From the NCBI GenBank assembly GCA_947247005.1, contig OX365953.1:24984784-25048783 (forward strand): a stretch of 64,000 bases of DNA. The letters are read 5' to 3'. Numbering within the stretch: position 1 is the first letter of the stretch; the number at the start of each line of letters is the position of its first letter. The position numbers and the translations under genes were made by a program. Positions 13,068 to 23,600 of the stretch are shown piece after piece. The notes beneath the pieces are model-generated. The model worked only from the letters and a program-made list of their open reading frames with translations. It was not told the DNA's origin and did no database searches. The DNA is from Spisula solida (taxonomy: Eukaryota; Mollusca; Bivalvia; Venerida; Mactridae).

Positions 13068-13447
13068 ACGCAAATATATATATATAATGTCATTCTTGAA
13101 CACAAAAACTTAATAAATCTATACAAAACAAGAAAGGAATACATACAAATAGATATAAACATTTAATTACTTTGTCATAACTTTTTAATTAAGGTTGTGG
13201 CGAAAATATGTTTGATTTAGAAAACATGACCCAAATGTTATAAATACAAAATCAAGCCTGCGTTTTAGTGTGGAGATATCAACCTGATCCTGACCTTTAT
13301 GCATGAATGCATTACAATGTTCCCTGGTCTGACTATATTTATTTCCGTGAGCAAATTTACACTACTTTGTATTACACTCCAGTGTCATGGTTCTACTTCC
13401 TGCTTGTGGCCTTTGAAGACATACAACCAGCCAGATAGTGTTACATA

Positions 13448-13853
13448 CAGTGCCCACCAAAAAATAAGTATACAGTAAATAATTGTTGCAAAATTAAATT
13501 TTGTTAAATAATTCAATATCTGTTTGTCAGATGGTCACAATTATACTAGTTTCTAAAACTACAGTTACTAAATGAATCAAAATAGAGAAAGAAATAAAGA
13601 TGAAGATGTTCGGAACTAAAATAACCATGTGATCAAAAAGGCCGAATTTTCCATCTTTTTGTGACAAAGTTACCATTCAAGAGGGACAAAGACACTTTAG
13701 ATTTTCAACCTAGGGTACCAATTAATGTATGGCCTTTCTATTTAATAAACAAAAATATTACTTTTCTTCAAGTACACTGTCGCTTCACTGTTCTGCAATT
13801 AGTACTATTACAGGCAAGTAACATTTGTATACTTATTTTTGGTGGGCAGTGCA
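13448..13853. mobile_element. TIR element, ~406 bp
   Basis: CAGTGCCCACCAAAAAATAA on the left pairs with TTATTTTTGGTGGGCAGTGC on the right (TIR about 25 bp, two end mismatches). TA flanks the left end. It is consistent with a Tc1/mariner-derived MITE. Confidence 0.65.
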
Positions 13854-13974
13854 TAGCTGAGAAAGCAGCTGCTAGATTATGTAACTTTGAACGTAAGAAG
13901 ATCATGTTAACATCTCCACTTTATTACAACCACCAGCAAAACTAAGCACACCGTTAAAATAAAACCTGACCTGG

Positions 13975-14215
13975 ATCTCCCAAAACATCTCAATCTGAGC
14001 CCAATCTCAACTCAAATTTTGTCATCTATCCTTTGAGATAGTTTCCATGCAAAATTGTACTTTAAATCGGTATAACAAAACAGAAAGATTATTCTGAGTT
14101 TACTACAGTAAAATATCAAGAGATTCATATTTAACTCAAATTCAGATTTTGATTCGAGCAAAATCTCAATTTGAGTTGAGATTTCTACTTGAGATGCTTC
14201 TGGAGATCGTGGCCT
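13975..14215. mobile_element. CTCAA-type MITE, copy 1
   Basis: The terminal inverted repeats are about 45 bp. Left is ATCTCCCAAAACATCTCAAT, then CTCAACTCAAATTTTG; right is AATCTCAATTTGAGTTGAGA, then CTTGAGATGCTTCTGGAGAT. Related copies are at 15518-15745 and 17085-17385. Confidence 0.7.
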
Positions 14216-14404
14216 GACTGCAGAAACCACAAATTTAACTTCCCATCAGGCCATGTTCAACAATATATACATCATAGCTGTCAAATCTTAGTTATCAAGT
14301 CCTAACTGTCAAGTCCTAACTGGTGAGCAGAGTCAGTTAGAAGCAGGAAGGCCAAATTCAGATCATAGCATCCCTTAGTCAAGTCCTAGAATCCAACAGA
14401 CTGG

Positions 14405-14935
14405 TCCTAGCAGAAATCTTTGGCAGGTCAAAGTGGGAAGGCCCACTGCCAGGTCAGAGTGGGAATGCCCACTGTCAGATCAGAGCCGGAAGACCCATGG
14501 TCAGGTCAAAGCGGGAAGGCCCATGGTCAGGTCAAAGCAGGAAGGCCCACTGTCTGGTCAGAGCCTGAAGACCCATGGTCAGGTCAAAGCAGGAAGGCCC
14601 ACTGTCTTGTCAGAGCCTAAAGACCCATGGTCAGGTCAAAGCGGGAAGGCCCACTGTCTTGTCAGAGCCTAAAGACCCATGGTCAGGTCAAAGCGGGAAG
14701 GCCCACTGTCTGGTCAGAGCCTGAAGACCCACGGTCAGGTCAAAGTGGGAAGACCCACTGTCTGGTCAGAGCCAGACCCACGGTCAGGTCAAACTGGGAA
14801 AACCCACTGTCAGGTCAAAATGGAAAGGCCCACTATCAGCTCAAAGCCGAAAATCCTACTGTCAGGTCAAAGTGGGAAGGCCCACTGTCAGGTCAAAGCT
14901 GAAAGACCAATGGTCCAGTCATAGTCAGAAAGTCA
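14405..14935. repeat. 26/52-bp minisatellite
   Basis: About ten 52-bp units, each two 26-bp halves (GGAAGGCCCACTGTCTGGTC and TGAAGACCCATGGTCAGGTC). All forward frames read repeats such as QVKAGRPTV, which is a by-product of a 26-bp period. I do not call a gene. Confidence 0.85.
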
Positions 14936-15517
14936 AGTTACCTGCCTTCCACCATGATTAAAAAAATCTCTACAATACTGAGGCAAGTATTTTAAAAAGG
15001 CTTAGACTTGAAGTAGTGCTAGGTCTATCCAGAGATCAGAAACTTATATTTCCCATAATTATGAAATTAACCTCCTGTATATAGTAATAAATTAATGATA
15101 GATAATAAAGTAAAAAATATAGAATGATACATGATACACATACAATAACAAGATACATGTACATAAATCAAGGAGCTTGATTTGACCATTTCATTGGCAA
15201 AGGAGAACAATGTGCAACAATTTGAGTGCAACCCAAGCATACTATCAAAGTAATATTGAAATATGTTACATGAAAATTATAAAGTGAATAATTTTTTACG
15301 TTTTGTACATACAATATAATCATATTTTAGATAGCTGAGAACTGTTGACAAAGTAACAATACAGTAAAGCAAGCAAGCACTCATCGATAAAAACTATTTT
15401 ACCGATACAAAAAATGAAAATTTATTATGGAATGTCCATACCACACAAATTTTACATCAATTTTTAAATCAGTACAGGAAGCACTGTACACGCCAGTTTA
15501 TAAGGTGACCTTAACCC

Positions 15518-15745
15518 AATCTCCCGAAACATCTCAATCTGAGTTCAATCTCAACTCAAATACTGTCCTGTGCCTTTGAAATAATTTCCATGGGAGGCTG
15601 GATTACAAAATGGCATTGAAAACCAGAAACAATATTCTGAGTTCAAGACTTCAAACTTGAGAATTATCTCAAATTTAGACTATGATTTGAGCAAAATCTC
15701 AATTTGAGCTGAGATTTCTACATGAGATGCTTCGGGAGATTGATA
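15518..15745. mobile_element. CTCAA-type MITE, copy 2
   Basis: Starts CAATCTCCCGAAACATCTCA and ends GAGATGCTTCGGGAGATTG, with ends matching copy 1 (13975-14215). Confidence 0.7.
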
Positions 15746-15869
15746 CCTGGCTTAAACAAGGATCAATGCAAATAATATCCAATAAACTGGTCTATTGTGT
15801 GAGCTGTGTCTTATAATTCAAGTTGCTTTCTAACCAGGTTTAAATTCTATACAAACTGTATATAGTTAG

Positions 15870-16101
15870 TTTATTCAGGTCTGTCACTTGTGTACAAACA
15901 ATGCAATATCATAATAATTTGTATTATAGTTATTGTTTTATGCATTTTAATTGGAGAAAAGGGCAGTGAAAACCAATACCTTATTCACAAAGCTACATAC
16001 TAATACACATTTTATAATATATCTTATCATAAGACAATAATTAGAGAAATTGCAATGTTTATATAATGTTATGTTAACAAGTGACCGACCTGAATAATTG
16101 A
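15870..16101. mobile_element. Short TIR element
   Basis: ATTCAGGTCTGTCACTTGT (about 15873) pairs with ACAAGTGACCGACCTGAAT (about 16077-16096). The interior is AT-rich without coding capacity. Confidence 0.5.
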
Positions 16102-16221
16102 TTTATAAGACATATGGATGTCAGTGGTGACCAATATTATATTATTTTGTATAAACACATCCCCTAACAAGGACACAGTTCACAGTCACATAAACTTTAT
16201 TAGCAATATTTGTGTGTAGAG

Positions 16222-16527
16222 TTATGCACTTATCAATGTTTCCCCCAGGGGGGGGGGAGCGGCGGGCTGACCCAGGGGAATTTGACATTTTTACTTTTTC
16301 AAAGTCTAAATTCCCACCCTAGAGCAAGGGCAATTTGTCTAAATCCCCTCACTGGGAGATGCTTTACATACCCCCAGGATCAAAATTTCGGTCAAAGTCA
16401 AAATTTCCCGGGACTCGACACCATTCTGTCTGTCAAATTCCCACCTATCGGGAGCAGCCTTCTGTCAAAAGCCCCGTGTATACCTGCCGCTCCCCCCTGG
16501 GGGGAAACATTGGTAAGTGCATATATC
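16222..16527. mobile_element. MITE with GC-rich ~38-bp TIRs
   Basis: ATGCACTTATCAATGTTTCC, a CCCCCAGGGGGG block and GAGCGGC on the left mirror GCCGCTC, CCCCCTGGGGGG and AAACATTGGTAAGTGCAT on the right. The two G-runs differ in length, as expected for homopolymers. Confidence 0.72.
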
Positions 16528-16536
16528 CTTACCATT

Positions 16537-16700
16537 ATCTCAATAATAAGACCACCCTGTAACAAAGATTTCAAAAAATTCAGGTCCATATTCACTGTGA
16601 GCGTTTTTTCTACACTCTCAAACATAAGACCAACTCAATAATTACACCAGTTTTCAATGATTCAAAGACTAAGACTAATGTGGTCTTATTATTGAGATTT
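16537..16700. mobile_element. MITE, ~164 bp, adjacent to the previous one
   Basis: ATCTCAATAATAAGACCACC at the left end pairs with GTGGTCTTATTATTGAGAT at the right end, nearly perfectly. Confidence 0.7.
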
Positions 16701-17084
16701 TATTGTGCAACAATGTTTACAGTACCTTACAAGGACAACATGATTTTGAAATACACTCACTTTGCATATTACATGGCATGTGCAGAACAAGCGGTGTTTC
16801 TAAAGGGGGCCAACCAGCTCAATTCTCAAGGCAGATCCCTACAAGACTCTTAGTCCTAACATACTCTTATACAAATTTATCTTATTAACGGTACATAAGA
16901 AACACACTTTTCTGCCATTACTTCAATGGGGTCCCATTCATTTTCCAGCCTCATAACCCCTTAAATTCCACATCTTTGAATCCCTAGAATAATACAATAA
17001 CAAATGCCAACTGCAGATATAAACTATTGCTCCGCAACAAAACCCAAATTTTCATAAAGCTCTGTAAATTTCTCAAAATCTGAC

Positions 17085-17385
17085 CCCAATCTCATGAAAA
17101 ATCCAAACATGTTAAAATGCTCAGCTCATTTTAAAATTGTTACACCCATATCTATGGTTAAGATTCGTTCATGCAAAACTGGTCTCAAAGGCAGTATCAA
17201 AAATCAAAATCATTGTGAGGGAACTAACATCAACAATTTACAGCATACAAGTTATCACAAGTTCGAACTGCACTTTGAGATTCATCTAAAATCTTACAAA
17301 CCTAATTCCATCAATTTCCTCAATCTCAAATATTGAGGTTGAGCTGAGAGGTTTCTACTTGAGAAGCTTCAGAAGATTAGGGCCA
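17085..17385. mobile_element. CTCAA-type MITE, degraded copy 3
   Basis: The right end TGAGGTTGAGCTGAGAGGTT, then CTTGAGAAGCTTCAGAAGAT, matches the other copies; the left end (CCCCAATCTCATGAAAA) is more diverged. Confidence 0.5.
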
Positions 17386-17503
17386 GGGAATTTAGAGACT
17401 TCCAAGTGTACTATGTAACGAACAATGAACACCATACTGAAGCCATACATTTAGAGTATCACAGTTTTTAGTATATTAACATTATACAATAAAAGAAAAG
17501 ATC

Positions 17504-17666
17504 TCAGCCTTCGTTTTGCTGTTTAGGCTGTTGTTGTTGTGAGTGTGACTGATTTTTAGACGGAGATTGTGAAGGCGTCTCCTCTTCCTCGTCCAATGAT
17601 GGCCAAGTTGCCGGAGGATCGCTAGCTTTACTCAGTCTGTCGTTTAAGGCCTTTATTGCAAGATTT
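17504..17666 (-). CDS. FAS1 gene exon 8 (C-terminal tail, stop)
   Basis: The acceptor TTTTTTTCCAG is strong. One base completes Pro332, then come NLAIKALNDRLSKASDPPAT, WPSLDEEEETPSQSPS and a Gln-rich end ending NEG-TGA. The first part reads as the amphipathic helix that often follows a FAS1 domain, which supports joining to exon 7. The tail is low complexity. An alternative is that this exon belongs only to one isoform. Confidence 0.72.
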
Positions 17667-20600
17667 CTGGAAAAAAATATAAAGAATAAAAGGTTGGGCA
17701 GAGCTACAAATAAGCTGTTTATTGGGGTTATTACCCAATTAAATTTCGTAAAAACCCAATACATTTTGATAGGAGGAACTGGGAGTAAGAAAAAGCAAAT
17801 ACAATCGGAAATACCCAAATAGACAAGACTGCGTTCAATAAACGCTTATGCTCCCTGTGGAAGCCTTGTCTCTATAAGTCTAAGTCCAAAATTAGGTCAA
17901 GGTGAAGGTCGAAATGGGGTTAGGTGATACAGGTGTGTGGAGGGTGTTCATATACAACATTCATGCAAGTATAAAAGCTTTGTAGCAAGCCATACTAATG
18001 CTAGAAGAAATGGTCAATTTGGGTTAACCAGGACGGACGGACGGACGAACGAACGGACAGGTGAATCACTATATGCCTCCCGATCTATCGATACGGGGGC
18101 ATAAAAATGATGTTATAGTGAAATATAGTACATAAATAGAGGATCTTGCACGAGTGCTCATTACATACGAGTTTGATTAAACAAGTGGGCAAAATGATAT
18201 GCACAAGGCTTTGCTGAGAGTCATATTGTTTTTGTTAATGAGTTTAATACAACTCGTATGTAATGAGCACGAATCTAAGATTCTGTTTACCACATAACCT
18301 GAAAAAATGCACATTATTGTTCAAACGGATGATGTACGCCGCATATGTTTCAGCCAAAATTCAACGGTACAATGAGTGCAACATCATGGCGTCGTTGATT
18401 TTATCCTGACATCATTGATGGATCAATGCATGGATTGGCTAACGTCACATCAGCGCTACTTTAAATATTTATTGCACAGTCTGGGAGTGCCAAACGATAT
18501 TTACAGCATGGCTTTACGGCACTCCTGGACCGCAGGTTATGTAATAAAAGATCATTTACCCTAAATTATTATCAAATATCCAATAAAAACTTGTCAAAAT
18601 GAATTGAAACTCGAGGGTAAAATACCCAATAGACCAAAACTTTATATGTTGCTCTGAGGTATTACTTTGAGGTACTATAGTATAGGCTTTCCCCAGGCCG
18701 GGGCTCTTAGATTTTAAAATCTGTATCTCCGGGGCGCTTGATAATCATCTTGCACCTTGATCAAGGTAACGGGGCGCTTGTACTTCAGTCAGTAGGCTAA
18801 ATACCAGCTCAGCAGGAGATCAACTGATCAAAGACGCCGTCCTGAAACTCGTGTGTCGGACACACTGTCCATTTATGACAGCCAATTAAAAGTCAATTAA
18901 ACTACATTAACAATCGATAATTGCCTGGGGCAGCATGCATGACTGGCAAACAAGCAGATTAACCAATTAAATGCACTGATTAGCATCAATTAAATGACAC
19001 TTCTTAAGGTGTGAAGTTGCCGATGATAAACAAAACTGTCTGCCATTACGGTAGGGTTTAAAGTCAGGTACGGTACGGCGTCACAGAATTTCGTTACCAG
19101 CGTAGATCGTTCAGAAATTTCTTAACGACGAAGATCATAAATGAAGTTTATATTAATCAATAATCATACCTTAAACATATTTTGGGTCAAATCATGATAA
19201 AGAAGTCACCCTATTGTTCTCAAGAACGATTCAAATCACGGTCTGTATTTGTAACTTGCACAGTATTCGGACAACTTCAAAATTCGGATAAAGTGTGCTT
19301 CAGAGAATATAAGAATTATTGCTGCGTAATTATGCCATTTTATGTGGTAATAAATGTGTTGACAGCAATTTAAACATCTCATTTATTTTATAATTCTGTT
19401 TTGAGAGGTAAAAAAGGTGTATCGTGTGTAGGCCTACAGTCATGTCATTCCTAGATTCATTCATGTGAATTAAGAACCATTTATTTTACGAACAATTTAA
19501 GCATTCATAATGAAGCAGTTCCTACACAAATGGGGTTGTTCCTGTTTCTCTAGTCATAATTATGTGGTGAGTGATCTCACATAGGTTACTATATTGAAGA
19601 TGTAACAGAATGCCTGTAGCAGCACAAGGTTAATTTCCAAGTCCTTAGAATGTCTAAGTTTAACCATTTAAGTTGAACTATGACATTTTATTTGATACAC
19701 GGAAGGGGGTCATACCCCTCCCGCACCAACCCCCATTGTGGTTGCGCTTGAAAAAAATCCTGGGGAACGCCCCAGTGCAGTGCATGGACAAAGCTACCAT
19801 TGCTCATGCACATTTCGCTCTCACTGAAAAATTTACAAAGCTACCTTGGTCCATGCAGCGCATGGACCAAGGTAGCTTTGTAAATTTTTCAGTGAGAGCG
19901 AAATGTGCATGAGCAATGGTAGCTTTGTCCATGCACTGCATGAGCAAAGGTGTGCTGCAAGGACAAAGATAGCTTCGTCATTGCAAAATTCAGAATGAAA
20001 TTGATAGGTTGGTAATACCAAGTTTTGAAATCGGACCTATGCTGATTCTATAATTAATGTCCTATTCTGACTTTAGTTAATCATGTGTTTTTTATAGATA
20101 TGAGAATACTTATGGTGCATCCTGTGCAATTTGTTCTCTGGCAGAGTTGTAAACGTATCCGAACATGCGGTCAATTATATGAATAACTCCGTTAGCAACA
20201 GTGATGTTTCCTCTTTCAATCATGGCAGTTACCCCACCACTCTTCACAAGTACTGAAATAGTGAAAAACGTTTTATTTTCTTGGTGAAATTTATTGATGA
20301 AAAAATCCATTTTTCATATTTTTTATTAAAATTGGGAATAGATAAAACTAGAACTATCACTGGAGTGATGAATCATAACCCCGCAGCACTGCTTGACACA
20401 GGAATATTATTTAAATTTATAGTTACTTATATCTTTTAAAATCCAGTAAGAAACACGACATGCATAACCTTTGACCTCTAAGTGACCTTGACCTTTGAGC
20501 TAGGGACCTAGGTCTTCCGCAAAAAAAATGGAAAAAATGGGAAAAAAATCAAAAAATAAATTTGAAAATTTAGAAAAAAATAAATAGAAAAACTTGATTG

Positions 20601-23600
20601 ATGTGGTGAACATTTGTACCAACCACTTTTAAAATCAACTAAGAAACGACAAAGTTACAGAGCGGACACAACTTGCATGACTATATAACCTTTGACCTCT
20701 AAGTATGACCTTGACCTGGGTCTTGCACATGACACGTCGTCTTGATGTGGTAAACATTTATACTAAGTATCATGTTTGAGCCTTTTAATATTTGACCTCT
20801 AAGCATGACCTTGACCTTTGAGGTAGGGACCTGGGTCTTGTGCATGACACACAGTCTATATGTGGTGAACATTTTTACCAAACAATTTTATAATCGAGTA
20901 AAAAACAACAAAGTAACAGAGCGGACACGACTTGGATGCCTATATAACCTTTGACCTCTAAGTGTGACCTTGACCTTTAAGCTAGGGACCTGGGGCTTGC
21001 GCATGACACATCGTCTTGAGGTGGTGAACATTTGTACCAAGCGATTTTAAAATCCAGTAAGAAACAACAAAGTTACAGAGCGGGCACGATTTTGCTAACA
21101 GACAGACAGACCGACCGCCCGCCCGACCGACCGACCGACCGACCGACAGACACGGTGACTCCAGTATACCCCCTTCAAACTTTGTTTGCGGGGGTATAAA
21201 AAACCTCAAAAGGTATATGTGTACAAACTGGAAGAATTTTTGAGACAAAAGCATAATTTTATATCTCTAACAAGGGGCAATAACTCTCGCAAAAATGATT
21301 CGACCGTAAATACAAGACAATACGCACAACAAGGTTTAGAACCATTAGCATTCATTTGAAGTTTCATTAAAATCTGACAAGTGGTTTACAAGAATAAGTG
21401 CAGGGCGAACATTTTGAGATATCCATCCAGACATCCTTACAGCTAGCACAAAATCAATATGTCTCCCCTACTATAGGAGCGATCACCGTCTTCATCAACC
21501 ATCTATTGGATGAATGAACAATAAAAACCTGCCATTTACCAATAGCTAGCTGGTGGTATGAATGTCTTTGTATACCAACATGATCTGTCCTATATGATTG
21601 GGACATAAAAAGCGAAAATAACCAATTTTAAAACAACGTTTATACGACATAGTTACCTCTGTCTGCGTCTTGTCTCATTAACAATATTCTGGAACCTTGA
21701 TACGCTGAATCATAGTTTTCTTGATGCTCCACATAGGATGTATAAACAACACAGTCGAGGATATAATGTTGTTTAAAGTACTGAAATACATATACCAACA
21801 ACATGTTAAAAACAACAGTAAAGGCAGAGCAAGCAGTCAAGACATATTTGACACGGTTGAGGATATAATCATAATGTTGTTAAAAGTACTGAAATTTAGG
21901 TACAAACAACACGTTAAAAACAGTATATAAAATTTTATGCAGAGCAAGCAGTCAGACATTACATGTATTTGATTAGTTTTATGGAGACATAATTAAAAAT
22001 GTAGTAGGAAGCAACATCTTAAAAACAACCCTAAATACAATACAGTCTGTACAGAACATGAGCTTTAGAGGTCAATAATTTTAAACTTCAATGTGATAAG
22101 GAATGTGGGTTACTTCATTAAAGCAAATATTCAAAATCAATAGTTTTATACTCATCAGGGCCATACAATCAAAATGCATACAGTGAACAAAATGTATTTA
22201 ATAGACTATAGTAACTCCTTATATAAATTGCATTTAAATATTATTCGGCCAATCAAAATCAATATTACAAAGTACATTAAAATCACTAGACCAATCAAAA
22301 TTATTAATACAAAGTATATCACATTTTCATAAACTATTTGGCCAATCAAAATGATTAATACAATCAGCATTTATATAAGTTAGCCAATCAAAATGAATAA
22401 TACAAATAGCATTTATATAACTGGGCCAATCAATATTAATTAAATAAAATTAATTAAACAAGCAAATGAAAAATGTAGTCACTACTGTAACAGAAAGAAG
22501 CAAATTCAGCTTACTCTACAGATAGCATATATAGCGTTATCCGAGTGAGTAAGGAGAATGTTTACACGTTTCTATTGCGTCATTCAACATATTGATTCTA
22601 TGATTCACTAAGCTTTGAAAACATAAAGGCATGCTGCGAAAATAACTAAAGCAATTATACCAAAGGAGTGCTGCTTGACTGGCAAGGAAGATGCATGCTT
22701 CACGACAAATCATGGCAGACAATATGTTTGAAGCATTTTGTCGTAGTAAATGGAAAATAAATATTCAAAACATTTATAATTATAGCAAAATAATAGAAAG
22801 ACTGAAGAATGTTTTTGTGTGAGGTGCAATTCAAGTGCAAAATCCACTTGCGAATTTCCCAGAACATTTAAGTTTACTTAAACATAAATGTACCGATTTT
22901 ACATTATTTTTTTTATATTTTTATTTAAATTGGATGACGTGGTTAAAACAGTTTAACACAAACAGTTGAATATTATACACACACACTACAAGGGTGGTTT
23001 GTTAGATCTTTTATATATGAGGGATGATCAAAAATTATAACACAAACAGTTGAATATTATACACACACACTACAAGGGTGGTTTGTTAGATCTTTTATAT
23101 ATGAGGGATGATCAAAAATGTTTAGAGACAAAGAGGCAAACACTATACCGAATTAATGTTAAATGAGACAGAATGATAAGATATATTTATAGAAAGAATG
23201 AATATTTATATACTCCTGATATCATAATTAATATGGAGGGCTGACTAAAAACTGTTAAAACTGTTCCTAACATTTTGCGACCAGCCCTCGGAGTACATGT
23301 ATTTAGGTATTAGGTATAAGTTTTTCCTAAAGTATGTGATAATATATGGTTGGTTATCAGGAAATATCATATGTGTGTTATTATTGATTGAATAAAAAGA
23401 AATACTCTGTTGTCATGACAACAAGCCTTGTTGTTGTAGGGATGCAATTTATAATGATTGATTGAAACCGAAGGTTTCAAAAATGTATTCAAATTATTTT
23501 GGGAATAGTCCAAAGGTTACATATAGCTCAGCATTGAAGAAACACTGAAGAAACATTCAAAATACACCTAAAACATTTGGCACATTTGAAAAAAAACACA

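Larger units (their letters stand above)
17698..18657. mobile_element. Degraded relative of the 49284-51044 TIR element
   Basis: Left end GCAGAGCTACAAATAAGCTG followed by repeated TTACCCAATTA words; right end CCAAAACTTTATATGTTGCT then CTG. Both resemble the CAGAGCTACAGATAAGCT ends at 49284 and 51044. It lies only about 30 bp from the exon 8 acceptor of the FAS1 gene and contains the gene-free repeat at 17825-18105. Confidence 0.5.

Noticed and set aside
14420..14924. Overlapping forward frames with QVKAGRPTV-like repeats
   Set aside because: The 26-bp period makes the same text appear in all three frames; there is no start context, splice site or family match.
22537..22722. Minus-strand frame between FAS1 exons 5b and 6 as an extra exon
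   Set aside because: Its translation does not fit FAS1, and exons 5a and 6 already join in phase without it.
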